DNA from: Agrobacterium larrymoorei
GTDB lineage: Bacteria; Pseudomonadota; Alphaproteobacteria; Rhizobiales; Rhizobiaceae
DNA: 64,000 bases
Direction of reading: 5' to 3'
Assembly: GCF_030819275.1 (NCBI RefSeq)
Contig: NZ_JAUTBL010000001.1
Span: 124,001 to 188,000 of the forward strand
A program made the translations under genes and the position numbers. Shown one piece after another: positions 1-8,370 of the stretch (the stretch's first letter is position 1; the number at the start of each line of letters is the position of its first letter). Under the pieces are notes generated by a model. The model did no database searches, was not told the DNA's origin, and saw nothing but the letters and a program-made list of their open reading frames with translations.

Positions 1-615
1 GACACGGATATAGTCCGGCAAAGCACTCGTGGCGGGGTTTACGCCGATCACCGCATCGCCGCTGCCCAACAGCAACCCATCAATGGCAGAGATGGCAATG
101 CCACGGGAACAATCCGTCGGATGATTTGGCTGATTGCGGGAGGACAGGTGGCCGGACAGACCGATTGTATTGCGAAAACGAGTTACGACTTCCCGTTTCG
201 CCGATACCGCTACAAGATCCTGGAGACGCATGATCTTAGAGACCGCCGCCACCATCTCCGGTGTGAGACCCAAGGTCACCGCTTCCAGTTCCGGCTGCCC
301 AACCTTGGAGTTGAGCAGCCATTCGCGAAATTCACCCACCGTCAACGAGGACACCGGCGCGAAGGCCTGTGCATCGTGCTGACGCGCAATCAGTGCCGAA
401 ACCTCATCCTCGTCGGAACTGATCAATTCCTGTTCGAGAAAAGTCGAAAGCGGCAGATCGGCCAACGCCATCTGTGCTGCCAATCTTTCCACCGGTCCGT
501 CTGCGGCAATACCGGCAAGCTGATCCCCAGACCTTTCCGGCGTCGCTTTTGCCATCAAGGTTTTCAAATCGTCGAAACGATAGGTCGTCCCAGCGGCGAT
601 CTGTCGATATGCCAT
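1..615 (-). CDS. eutB: Ethanolamine ammonia-lyase large subunit EutB, 5' part (cut by window edge)
   Basis: The frame read leftwards from the ATG at 615 stays open for 205 codons to the window edge. The protein follows EutB closely: an N-terminal block with RSGD.LAG, then SVGEFREWLL-like and GLTPEMVAAVSKI blocks, then a TIG..G..S.R.QPN segment and GSGDAVIGVNP, which belongs to the active-site barrel. EutB with EutC forms the adenosylcobalamin-dependent lyase that splits ethanolamine into acetaldehyde and ammonia. It sits 8 bp downstream of the permease gene, so it is the last visible gene of the transporter operon; eutC is expected beyond the edge. No microcompartment shell genes are seen on this side. 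The family call is firm; only about 205 of roughly 450 residues are visible. Confidence 0.93.
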   Translation of the reverse strand, partial: MAYRQIAAGTTYRFDDLKTLMAKATPERSGDQLAGIAADGPVERLAAQMALADLPLSTFLEQELISSDEDEVSALIARQHDAQAFAPVSSLTVGEFREWLLNSKVGQPELEAVTLGLTPEMVAAVSKIMRLQDLVAVSAKREVVTRFRNTIGLSGHLSSRNQPNHPTDCSRGIAISAIDGLLLGSGDAVIGVNPATSALPDYIRV

Positions 616-623
616 CCGTCCTC

Positions 624-1418
624 CTACTTCACGAAAGTCTTCGTCAGGCCCACCGTCCGGTCCACGATGAGAACGACGGCAAGCGTGAGCACAATTAGGA
701 GAACTGAGATGGCCGCGACAAGGGGATCGGCCTGGGTTTCGACATGCTGATACATGGCGACGGGAAGAGTCGTAATGCGCGGACCGGTGAGAAACAGCGA
801 AATCACCGCTTCATCGAAGGAAACGAGAAAAGACAGTGCGGCAGTTGCCACCACGCCCGGCGCGATCATCGGCAATGTAACCCGGCGGAACACCGTCAGT
901 GGCGAAGCTCCCAGTGTTGACGCGGCCTCGTCAAAAATCAGCGGTAGGCCCGAAAGAGATGTGGTCAGCACCCGAAGAGCATATGGCAGTACGATGATGA
1001 GATGCGCTATCACCAGACCGGTGAAGGTACCGAGTAGGCCCGCACCAGCGAAGACGATCAGTATCGCTAGACCCAAAACGATCGTTGGCAGAAGCAGCGG
1101 AGCGGTAAAAATGGCGAGCAACGCATCGGCACCGATGACCCGCATCCGAACGATCGCGTAGGACGCGGGAAGCGCGATAAGCATGGCGAGAACAGTCACG
1201 ACGCTGGCAAGGAGCGTGCTAACACCCAATGCGCTCATCATCTTCGAATTGTGCATGAGCTCGACATACCAACGCAAGCTCCAACCAGACGGCGGAAAAG
1301 CCATATAGCTGTCGGCAGAAAAGGAGATCGGCACCACAAGCACGACCGGCGCCAGCAGGAAAAGGAACATGACGAAAGAAATGATTTTGAGCGCCAACGG
1401 AACAGGTCGTTCTTCCAT
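624..1418 (-). CDS. ABC transporter permease, PotC-like (spermidine/putrescine type)
   Basis: 264 residues with six predicted membrane segments and the EAA loop of importer permeases (DEAASTLGASPLTVFRRVTLP, about residues 160-180). It is the second inner-membrane subunit of a PotABCD-type importer: the preceding genes give the other permease, the ATPase and the binding protein. The gene starts 13 bp after the upstream permease and ends 8 bp before eutB, so all are probably on one transcript. Polyamine-type importers take up many small cationic or amino compounds. With eutB next door, ethanolamine or a derivative is the natural guess, but nothing in this subunit fixes the substrate. Confidence 0.9.
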   Translation of the reverse strand: MEERPVPLALKIISFVMFLFLLAPVVLVVPISFSADSYMAFPPSGWSLRWYVELMHNSKMMSALGVSTLLASVVTVLAMLIALPASYAIVRMRVIGADALLAIFTAPLLLPTIVLGLAILIVFAGAGLLGTFTGLVIAHLIIVLPYALRVLTTSLSGLPLIFDEAASTLGASPLTVFRRVTLPMIAPGVVATAALSFLVSFDEAVISLFLTGPRITTLPVAMYQHVETQADPLVAAISVLLIVLTLAVVLIVDRTVGLTKTFVK

Positions 1419-1430
1419 TTTCGAACTCCT

Positions 1431-2309
1431 TTAAAGAATAGCCCGAAGAAGTCGGGAATAGAGAACAAGGGCGGCACCAAAAATAACCAGAATGATCATC
1501 GAAAGCGTTGCTGCAAGAGGCCAGTTGAGTGTCACGATAGCCTGATCATAAATCTCCGTGGCCAGAAGAAAGACCCGCCCGCCCCCAAGGAGCTTGGGCG
1601 TGATGAATGAGCTGACAGCCAGAACGAAGGAAAGCAGGCAGCCAAGCGCGACCCCAGGCATTGTCAGCGGCACAATGACCCGCCAGAACACCTTCCACGG
1701 GGAAGCGCCAAGCGTCTCAGCCGCCTCTTCGATACGCGGATCAAGCCTGCCAAAACCTGCAAGCAGTGCCAAGATCATATAAGGCATCAGGATCTCGGTC
1801 AGACCAATGACAACGCCGATCTTGTTGAACAGTAGTCTCACGCCGTTTTCAGCACCCAGCGCGTGGAGGATATTGTTGATAAGGCCGTCATCCGCCAGGA
1901 TCGCAATCCAGCCGTAAGTGCGCACCACGGCCGAGGTCAAAAGTGGCGAGATGACCAGTACGAGCAACAGCGTCTTCCACCGCCCCTGCGTCCGATGGAG
2001 ATAGAGCGCGATTGGATAGGAGGCTACGAGTGTCAGAACCGTGATAAGAAGACTAGTCAGGATGCTCTGACCGATCAACTCGAGATAAAAACCATCCGTC
2101 AACGTCGACGACCAGTTGTCTAACGTGTACGCCTCTCCCAGACCGCCACCGCCAAGGCTTTCGCGGAAGGAAAGCAGGAGCAAGTTGAATACGGGCATCA
2201 GGAAGGCCAGTCCGTTGACCGCAATAATAGGCCCGAGAAGGAGCGTCGCGAGAAAAACGATCGAGGATGTGCGGCTGCCTGGAGCCGTGATCATGACCGA
2301 GGCTGTCAT
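1431..2309 (-). CDS. ABC transporter permease, PotB-like
   Basis: 292 residues, hydrophobic, with the conserved cytoplasmic EAA motif (EEAAETLGASPWKVFWRVIVP) that docks to the ATPase. A long first periplasmic segment after the first helix is typical of PotB-type subunits. The ATG at 2309 has a strong ribosome site (GGAGAAAACCA) that lies inside the end of the ATPase gene; the two genes overlap by 4 bp, so they are translationally coupled. It pairs with the PotC-like permease to form the membrane channel. Substrate unknown; see the eutB context. Confidence 0.9.
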   Translation of the reverse strand: MTASVMITAPGSRTSSIVFLATLLLGPIIAVNGLAFLMPVFNLLLLSFRESLGGGGLGEAYTLDNWSSTLTDGFYLELIGQSILTSLLITVLTLVASYPIALYLHRTQGRWKTLLLVLVISPLLTSAVVRTYGWIAILADDGLINNILHALGAENGVRLLFNKIGVVIGLTEILMPYMILALLAGFGRLDPRIEEAAETLGASPWKVFWRVIVPLTMPGVALGCLLSFVLAVSSFITPKLLGGGRVFLLATEIYDQAIVTLNWPLAATLSMIILVIFGAALVLYSRLLRAIL

Positions 2310-3397
2310 TGGTTTTCTCCAAAGACCAATGTGTCCTCGACGCGCCAGACGAGGCTGACACTGGCGCCAGTCGCCACAGGCGTTTCACCACCCGATGTTG
2401 CACGCTCAACGGACAAGGTCTGCCCCTCGGCAGCGATCTCGTAATGGAGAATGTCGCCAGCATAATAGACGTCGCGAACCTCACCAGAGATGCGGTTGAT
2501 CGGAGCGCCATCGAAATCCGGCATGGTGTCCCCGGCAACGGTCATCGCCATGCGATGGGGGCGTATCATCAATTCGATCTTGCCGTTGTGCGACCCCGGC
2601 GTTCGCAGGACTGTGTCACCGACTGTGGTGTGATCGCCGACCGCTTGTCCAACCAGCCTGTTGGTGCGGCCAACGAAGGACGCAACGAAAGCCGTAGCCG
2701 GGCGCTCGTAGAGATCATGTGGTGTGCCAAGCTGTTCCAGTTTTCCACCATTCAAGACCGCAACCTTGTCACACATGCTCAGGGCTTCCACCTGATCATG
2801 CGTGACGAAAATGGAAGTGATACCGAGTTGTTTCTGGATACGGCGAATTTCAGCACGCATTTCGTCGCGTAGCTTGGCATCCAGGTTAGAGAGGGGCTCA
2901 TCGAAAAGCAGAATGGAAGGTTCGATGACGAGGGCGCGCGCCAGCGCGACGCGCTGTTGCTGGCCACCCGACAGCTGTGCCGGACGCCGATCCTCCCGTC
3001 CTTCCAGACGCACCATCGCGATCGCTTCCCGTGCGCGGCGCTCGGCTTCGGGGGCCGGAATCTTGCGCATTTCAAGACCGAACATGACATTCTTAAGCAC
3101 CGTCATGTGGGGGAACAGGGCGTAGCTTTGAAACACCAAGCCGATGTCGCGCTTGTAGGGTGCGAGCTTCGTCACGTCCGTTCCGTCGATCAAGATCGAG
3201 CCTGACGTGACAGGAGCAAGCCCGGCGATCATTCGCAATGACGTCGACTTGCCGCAACCGGAGGGGCCGAGAAAGGCCACTAGTTCGCCCTTCGCAATCT
3301 CCAGATTGAGATTATCCACGGCGATCACATTCTCATAGCGCTTGACCAGTGAACGTATCGAAAGAAATCCTGGCTGCATAACGTCTGAAGTTCCCAT
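2306..3397 (-). CDS. ABC transporter ATP-binding protein, PotA-like
   Basis: About 363 residues with Walker A GPSGCGKST, the signature LSGGQQQRVALARAL, Walker B LLFDEP and a C-terminal TOBE-type domain of about 110 residues, the usual PotA/UgpC length and order. It powers the importer formed with the two permeases downstream. The frame is open to an ATG at 3430, but no good ribosome site precedes that codon and the ABC domain begins near the ATG codons at 3397 and 3379, so the N-terminus is uncertain by up to 17 residues. It is separated from the binding-protein gene by about 225 bp holding a stem-loop. Confidence 0.92.
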   Translation of the reverse strand: MGTSDVMQPGFLSIRSLVKRYENVIAVDNLNLEIAKGELVAFLGPSGCGKSTSLRMIAGLAPVTSGSILIDGTDVTKLAPYKRDIGLVFQSYALFPHMTVLKNVMFGLEMRKIPAPEAERRAREAIAMVRLEGREDRRPAQLSGGQQQRVALARALVIEPSILLFDEPLSNLDAKLRDEMRAEIRRIQKQLGITSIFVTHDQVEALSMCDKVAVLNGGKLEQLGTPHDLYERPATAFVASFVGRTNRLVGQAVGDHTTVGDTVLRTPGSHNGKIELMIRPHRMAMTVAGDTMPDFDGAPINRISGEVRDVYYAGDILHYEIAAEGQTLSVERATSGGETPVATGASVSLVWRVEDTLVFGENQ

Positions 3398-3564
3398 TCT
3401 TTTTTTGCTTTTCCCCAGACCATGCCTCACCGCGTCGGGCTACAGGACATGCGCTGGCTCTTTATGTGTGAGATCACGTCGAAATTTCCTGCGATTTCAG
3501 CAGGTTTCTGGCTTATCGGCCCTGATGGGCTCCAGCTTGGTGGAGTACCAAGGCTACATCCTTC

Positions 3565-3588
3565 CCACATCCCCCGAAAGGGATGTGG
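3565..3588 (-). promoter_or_regulatory. Intercistronic stem-loop between binding-protein and ATPase genes
   Basis: A perfect 9-bp inverted repeat (CCACATCCC / GGGATGTGG) with a 6-nt loop lies just after the stop of the binding-protein gene at 3623. No T-run follows on the minus strand, so a simple intrinsic terminator is unlikely. Such loops after binding-protein genes usually protect the upstream message from 3' exonucleases and give a higher level of binding protein than of the membrane subunits. That role is inference. Confidence 0.6.
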
Positions 3589-3622
3589 AAATCTTTCGGT
3601 GCGTCACATGGGCAAGATCAGC

Positions 3623-4663
3623 TTAGCGGCTAAGCGGAATAACCTTGCGACGCCAGTCCTGCGTGATCGCGTCGCGAACCTTCGAGAGACCGATCCAATC
3701 TACCGGGATAACCTTATCCATAGCCTTGACTACGGTGCGGTCAATGATCTCCGGGGCAACATGCGCCTTGGAATTGGTGGGGGCATAATACATAGCAGCG
3801 GTGAAGGCCGCTTGGGCCTCAGGGCTCAGAGCATAGTCCACAAACTTGCGCGCTGCGGCCGACGATGGCCCACCCTTGACGAGGTTGAGAGTGTTGATTT
3901 GCAGAATCGTCCCCTCCTTCGGCAGAACGACTTTCATCTTGCCGTTGGAGCCATCAGCATTCACTTGGCTTCGGGCGTTCCAGCCCACGCCGAGCGCAAC
4001 CTGGCCGTTGACGACATTCGGATAAATTTCCGGCTTAGGCTCCCATGTCTGAATATTCGGAGCCACTTCACCCATGGCCTTGATGCCGGCGTCGATGTTC
4101 TTGATGAAATCAGTACCGCCGTTCATATGATCCATGATGATCGTGGTGCCGATACCGACGATATCAGGGGCGCTGAGCATGGCGACTTTGCCCTTGAGGG
4201 CGCTGTCTTTCAGGGCGTTCCAACTGTCAGGGGCCGTCTTGATTGCGTCGGTATTGTAGATGAGCACGAGATTGTCGAACGTCACGCCAACGCCTGCCAC
4301 GCCTTCGAAACGGGCGTTCGGGTAGAGATCGGAGACGTTCTTGGTCACGCTTTCATCGATCTTGTCGAACAGGCCTTCGTCCGTGCCTGTCTTGGCCACG
4401 GAGACGTCCATCAAGGCGACATCAGACTGCGGAGCAGCCTTCTGGGCGCGCAAGGAGCCGAGCATGGCGGCAGAGCCTTGCTGAGGGAAATATTCGATCT
4501 TGATGTCGGGATTGGCAGCCATGAAAGGTTCGATGACGGCTTTGGTGTAGCGCTCTTGAAAAAGGCCGCTATAGCCGAGGAACGTCACGGTCTGCTGGGC
4601 GTGTGCCGGCAAGGCAGCCGCACCGAGCATGAGAATTCCACCTAGAAAAATAGATTTCTTCAC
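3623..4663 (-). CDS. Extracellular solute-binding protein, PotD/PotF-type
   Basis: 346 residues beginning with a clear signal peptide (MKKSIFLGGILMLGAAALPAHAQQ; cleavage after AHA). The body has the spermidine/putrescine-binding type pattern, for example MDVSVAKTG, YPNVVNGQVALGVGWNARS and a KG..AR.FVDYALSPEAQ segment near the C-terminus. It is the periplasmic receptor of the adjacent ABC importer. Translation starts at a GTG preceded by GAGGAG. Both flanks carry stem-loops (4694-4713 and 3565-3588), which suggests this message is separately stabilised. Substrate not readable; eutB and an amidase in the same operon point to ethanolamine or an amide of it. Confidence 0.9.
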   Translation of the reverse strand: MKKSIFLGGILMLGAAALPAHAQQTVTFLGYSGLFQERYTKAVIEPFMAANPDIKIEYFPQQGSAAMLGSLRAQKAAPQSDVALMDVSVAKTGTDEGLFDKIDESVTKNVSDLYPNARFEGVAGVGVTFDNLVLIYNTDAIKTAPDSWNALKDSALKGKVAMLSAPDIVGIGTTIIMDHMNGGTDFIKNIDAGIKAMGEVAPNIQTWEPKPEIYPNVVNGQVALGVGWNARSQVNADGSNGKMKVVLPKEGTILQINTLNLVKGGPSSAAARKFVDYALSPEAQAAFTAAMYYAPTNSKAHVAPEIIDRTVVKAMDKVIPVDWIGLSKVRDAITQDWRRKVIPLSR

Positions 4664-4693
4664 TATCCTGTTCTCCTCTGTTGTTTTTTTGAA

Positions 4694-4713
4694 GTGGCGG
4701 ACGAGTCCGCCAC
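4694..4713 (-). promoter_or_regulatory. Intercistronic stem-loop upstream of the binding-protein gene
   Basis: The 20 bases form a perfect hairpin (GTGGCGGAC / GTCCGCCAC, 2-nt centre) in the 63-bp gap between the RraA-like gene and the binding-protein gene. On the transcribed strand it is followed by an A-rich stretch and the GAGGAG ribosome site, not by a T-run, so it is more likely a processing or 5'-stabilising structure than a terminator. Confidence 0.55.
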
Positions 4714-4726
4714 CCTAATGGTCGTG

Positions 4727-5392
4727 TCACGCCGTAAGCTTGGCCTGCACAAGCTTGTTGGCCCCGGAAATATCGGGGAGCTTCTCACCGTTACGCAGCC
4801 GCTCCAGAAGCACGATTTCGGCCTCCTGCATGCCGATAGCGCGTTCCGCCATGCCGCGCGCCTGGCTCGGATGAAGTGCAACAACGCCGCTTTCATCGCA
4901 CAGGATCGCATCGCCGGGATTGATCATCTGGCCACCGACGCTGATAGGAACGTTAATCGCGCCTTCCATCCCAAGAATCTTGGTTGTGATCGGTGACGGA
5001 CCACGGCACCACATGGGCATGTCCACTTTTGTAAACTCGGAGAAGTCCGTTGCAGGCCCATCGATGACGCCAGCTTTCACGCCTGCCATCTTCATCGTGT
5101 TGGTAATCACACCGCCCCAGCAGGCGTGGCGGGTATCACCACACCGGTCGATGAGGACGATATCCCCGGGGCGGACGAGTTGCGTCAGGTAGTGAAGCAT
5201 GGTCGAATCCGCATTCGGAATGCGTAGCGTCACGGCGGTGCCGGCCACTCGCTTGCCAGGAAGCACCGCCCGAATATCGGGGTCGACGAAGCCAGAGTGT
5301 AGTACATGACCGATCGTGGCGACCTCGACCTGTTCCAGGAGTTCGATGACGTCCGCGCTGATCTGTTCCGGCATGGAATTAACGATAAACAT
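4727..5392 (-). CDS. RraA / HMG-aldolase-fold protein (possible 2-oxo acid aldolase or decarboxylase)
   Basis: 221 residues matching the RraA-like fold shared by 4-hydroxy-4-methyl-2-oxoglutarate aldolase, oxaloacetate decarboxylase and the RNase E inhibitor RraA. Visible landmarks are PGDIVLIDRCGDTRHACWGG and AGVKAGVIDGPATDF. In aldolases of this fold the second block normally reads DG..RD, the Arg holding the pyruvate carboxylate; here Thr replaces Arg while the following Asp is kept. The ATG has GGAGAA 8 bp upstream and lies 14 bp from the nitrilase gene, so it belongs to the same operon. The altered Arg makes a classical aldolase role doubtful. Confidence 0.8.
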   Translation of the reverse strand: MFIVNSMPEQISADVIELLEQVEVATIGHVLHSGFVDPDIRAVLPGKRVAGTAVTLRIPNADSTMLHYLTQLVRPGDIVLIDRCGDTRHACWGGVITNTMKMAGVKAGVIDGPATDFSEFTKVDMPMWCRGPSPITTKILGMEGAINVPISVGGQMINPGDAILCDESGVVALHPSQARGMAERAIGMQEAEIVLLERLRNGEKLPDISGANKLVQAKLTA

Positions 5393-5406
5393 GTGAATTT
5401 CTCCGA

Positions 5407-6210
5407 TCAGAGAACGTGATGGTTTGCAACCGGCACGTTAGCGCGCACCTTGGCCGAATAGTCGAAGTCGAGGGTCACTCCAGCGGTTCCGACGCTGTCA
5501 GAGCACTGAGCGATGATGTGACCCCACGGATCTATCACCATGGAATGCCCCCAGCAGGCCTTCTTCCCGCCCGCATGGGTACCGATCTGACCAACAGCAA
5601 GAAAATAGGTCTGGGTTTCGACAGCGCGCGCTCGAGCCAGCACTTCCCAATGGTCTTTGCCCGTCATCAGCGTGAAGGCGGCCGGCAGGACGATCACGTC
5701 TGCGCCCTTGTCTCTCAAAGCGCGGAACAACTCCGGGAAACGGATATCGTAGCAAATGCCGCAGCCAACGGTCTTGTCGCCAACCTTATAGGTCACGACC
5801 TCCTCGCCACGGGCGACGGAGTCGGATTCGCGATAGCTGATACCATTCGGCGTATCGACGTCGAAAAGGTGAATTTTGCGATACCGTGCAATTTGCTGGC
5901 CATCGGGACCGAAGACCAGCGTCGAGTTGTAAAAGCGGTTGCCTTCCTTTTCCACGATGGAGCCGGCATGGAGCGTGATCGCATGCTTTTTTGCAAGCGC
6001 TGAAAGCAACGTATATATTTCGCCGCCGGGGAATTCCTCGCCGCTCTCATGCATCTCCTGCGGATTATCTCCAAGAAATGCAAAGTATTCAGGAAGGACA
6101 ATGAGGTCTGGTCTATCGGCCTTTACTGCTTTTTCAATCAGATCAGCAGCAACCGCAAGATTTTCCGTCTTGTTATTTTGGGTGTTCATTTGAACAAGTG
6201 AGACTTTCAC
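5407..6210 (-). CDS. Carbon-nitrogen hydrolase (nitrilase superfamily, Nit2/omega-amidase-like)
   Basis: 267 residues with the full Glu-Lys-Cys triad: E41 in LPEYFAF, K112 in YRKIHLFD and C153 in GICYDIRFPELFRAL. Length and the late HAGGKKACWGHSM block fit the Nit1/Nit2 branch, which hydrolyses amides of dicarboxylic and amino acids rather than true nitriles. Translation starts at GTG with a strong GAGAGGAGAG site. It is the first gene of the operon that carries the ABC importer and eutB, so it may free an amine from an imported amide. The 127-bp upstream gap holds a LysR-type box. Confidence 0.88.
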   Translation of the reverse strand: MKVSLVQMNTQNNKTENLAVAADLIEKAVKADRPDLIVLPEYFAFLGDNPQEMHESGEEFPGGEIYTLLSALAKKHAITLHAGSIVEKEGNRFYNSTLVFGPDGQQIARYRKIHLFDVDTPNGISYRESDSVARGEEVVTYKVGDKTVGCGICYDIRFPELFRALRDKGADVIVLPAAFTLMTGKDHWEVLARARAVETQTYFLAVGQIGTHAGGKKACWGHSMVIDPWGHIIAQCSDSVGTAGVTLDFDYSAKVRANVPVANHHVL

Positions 6211-6290
6211 GTTGCTCTCCTCTCATGTTGCGAGGGGAATTAAGAAGTGGATCTTGCCCCATGACAAACGGAAAAACTCTATCAACACCC

Positions 6291-6305
6291 ATAAGGTAAG
6301 CTTAT
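6291..6305. promoter_or_regulatory. Candidate LysR-type operator (T-N11-A-like palindrome)
   Basis: ATAAG-GTAAG-CTTAT is a perfect 5-bp inverted repeat with a 5-bp spacer, the geometry of LysR-type boxes. It lies about 80-95 bp upstream of the GTG of the nitrilase gene and just after the end of the LysR gene, the expected place for activation of the 6210-leftward operon. Confidence 0.5.
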
Positions 6306-6336
6306 GGATTAATCATTTTGCAATGCAGCACAAAAT

Positions 6337-7245
6337 TTAAGCTGCGACGGTCATCCATGGCATGCTGGTTTCACCGACGATCTCTCTCGCCATATCGGCG
6401 ATCGCTCGCGCCAGCGCGTTGTCGCCACGGTCCTGATAAACCGTGTGGAAGGTGAGAGGGGGCACAGGGGGCGCAATGTCGAGAATCCGCGCCTCACCTG
6501 ATGTGATGATACCCTCTACCAGCACCCGCGGCAGCGCCCCCACGCCGACCGCCGTCGCCACCAAACGCGTCATGATCGAGAGCGAATTGGAATTGTAGAT
6601 GCGGCTATCGGACAATCCGTGGGAATCGAGAAGCGCACGCAAAACTTGGTGGGGCTGCGATCCGGCGGAGAAGGTAAGCAGCGGAAAATGCGCGATATCT
6701 TCAAGCGTCACGCCCGTTTCCGGTAGCGGCAACTCGACCGCGCCCACCCAACAGGATTCAAAGGTACAGAGTGGGGAGTTACATATATCAGCAGCCATTA
6801 TCGGACCCATGATAAAACCGACATCGACCTCACCGTTCTGAATGCGCTGAGAGAGTTTCAGGCTCGTGTCTATGGTCAGGTCCAGACTGATACCGGGATA
6901 TTGTTCATTCACTCGCCGGATGAGCAGCGGCAGCCAGGCGTATACGATCGTATCTGCCGCACCGATCCTCACCGTGCCTCTCAAAGCCTCCCGGCTGCTG
7001 ACGATCTGGCGGAACTCGCCAGTGAGATTGACGATCTTTTCGGCATGCTGCAGCGCCAGACGACCAGCCGGCGTCAGGTTGACACATCGCACATCGCGCG
7101 TGAACAGCACAACGCCAAGCTCGCGCTCCAGAGCGGCGATACGATTGGAAACAGAGGCTTGGGTCGTGTGCAATCGTTCCGCCGTCGCTGAAAAGCTGTT
7201 TAGACGCGCTGCCCAAAGGAAGGTTTCGAGAAATCGTGTGTTCAT
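6337..7245 (-). CDS. LysR-family transcriptional regulator
   Basis: 302 residues. The N-terminus is a canonical LysR helix-turn-helix (FLWAARLNSFSATAERLHTTQASVSNRIAALERELG, residues 10-45), followed by the LysR substrate-binding fold. It is encoded immediately upstream of and co-oriented with the nitrilase-importer-eutB operon, and a LysR-type palindrome lies in between, so it is the likely regulator of that operon. The 285-bp region upstream (7246-7530) separates it from the GntR gene and holds no convincing gene. Confidence 0.92.
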   Translation of the reverse strand: MNTRFLETFLWAARLNSFSATAERLHTTQASVSNRIAALERELGVVLFTRDVRCVNLTPAGRLALQHAEKIVNLTGEFRQIVSSREALRGTVRIGAADTIVYAWLPLLIRRVNEQYPGISLDLTIDTSLKLSQRIQNGEVDVGFIMGPIMAADICNSPLCTFESCWVGAVELPLPETGVTLEDIAHFPLLTFSAGSQPHQVLRALLDSHGLSDSRIYNSNSLSIMTRLVATAVGVGALPRVLVEGIITSGEARILDIAPPVPPLTFHTVYQDRGDNALARAIADMAREIVGETSMPWMTVAA

Positions 7246-7530
7246 GGAATGGAATGTCCTCGCATGTCTCCGGTCCCCCTTTTCGTGACTGAAACGTGGG
7301 GAATGTTAGTGCATGCTCCGTCTTCTTGCCAACGGCGCTGGTGTGGCCAGTCTGGGCGTTGCCAGGCATGAGCAAGGCAAATCATCATCGATGCATCGTG
7401 CATTCGCCGGGTCGGCGGCAGCACGAGCGTGTAGCTCAATCTCAAAGCCGTCATCGACAGGTGGCCAAAAGCGTGTAAGGCGGTAACGGTCTTATGAGGC
7501 CGGTGTCAGAGGACGCGCGTTTCAGACGCG

Positions 7531-8280
7531 TCACATCTCTGCAAGGGCCTTGAGCAGCATGATATCGTCCTTTCCGCTGATGGCGTTTGCGTCCGTCTGA
7601 ACCACATACTCGACGACGGCAGAGATGCCTCCGAGATGCTCTTTGAGCAATCTTGCGGCTTCATCGTCGTCACGGGCCTTGAGTGCGGCATAGAGCGCCT
7701 CGTGCTCTTCGATGACTTCATCGAAATAGCCCATTTTGGGAAAGCCGCGACGGCGCACGCGATCAAGCTGGCCTGTCGCATTGTGGATTGTCTGCCAGAC
7801 GTTCGGAAAGCCGGCGATCCGGCACAGGAGCCGGTGAAATTCGTTGTCGACCTTGAATGCCTCATTGACGTCTCGCCGCTTGGCGGCGTCCTGCTGGCGG
7901 AAAAGCAGAAGGTCGAGGTCGCGTTCATAGACCGGATCGAAACTGCGCGCCGTGAGCCTGATGGTGCGCATCTCGAGGCTTGAGCGGACCAGATGCCCTT
8001 CTATCACCTTGCGCATGACGATCTTGTTGACGAAGGTGCCGCCGCTCGGGACGATGTTGACGAGGCCTTCCTGCGCAAGGCGCAAAACTGCCTCCCGCAT
8101 CGGCGTTCGAGAAATGCCAAGTTCGGCACAGGTCTCTTTCTCGTTCAGCGTCTCGCCGGGCAAGAGTTTCATCGTGATGATCGCATCGCGGATGATGTTA
8201 TAGGCCCACAGCGCCTTGGGCAGGTTAGCGCCCTCCACCGCATCCAAATCGCCCAGTCCCAACTTCGCGTGAGAATTCAC
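7531..8280 (-). CDS. GntR-family regulator, FCD subfamily (paralogue of the one at 21385)
   Basis: About 249 residues: winged helix (ELGISRTPMREAVLRLAQEGLVNIVPSGGTFVN, about residues 50-85) followed by an all-helical FCD ligand domain. The GTG at 8280 is preferred over the GTG at 8298: AAGAGGG lies just before it, and the paralogue starting at 22146 begins with the same Val-Asn opening. The two regulators share long identical stretches in the DNA-binding half and probably arose by duplication. The gene is 73 bp downstream of the M20 hydrolase gene and may be the last gene of the long catabolic operon. The inducer is unknown. Confidence 0.9.
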   Translation of the reverse strand: MNSHAKLGLGDLDAVEGANLPKALWAYNIIRDAIITMKLLPGETLNEKETCAELGISRTPMREAVLRLAQEGLVNIVPSGGTFVNKIVMRKVIEGHLVRSSLEMRTIRLTARSFDPVYERDLDLLLFRQQDAAKRRDVNEAFKVDNEFHRLLCRIAGFPNVWQTIHNATGQLDRVRRRGFPKMGYFDEVIEEHEALYAALKARDDDEAARLLKEHLGGISAVVEYVVQTDANAISGKDDIMLLKALAEM

Positions 8281-8370
8281 TACAGCCCTCTTTTGCACAG
8301 TTCGAAGTATTGCAGCACCCTAGCACATCGCCCCACATTCTTGCCACGAGACGACGCTGGAGCATGAGCC

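Noticed and set aside
3422..4645. 407-codon open frame on the plus strand
   Set aside because: It lies entirely antisense to the PotD-like binding protein and its leader, which has a signal peptide and clear family similarity; the plus-strand translation is rich in His/Asp/Arg and matches nothing.
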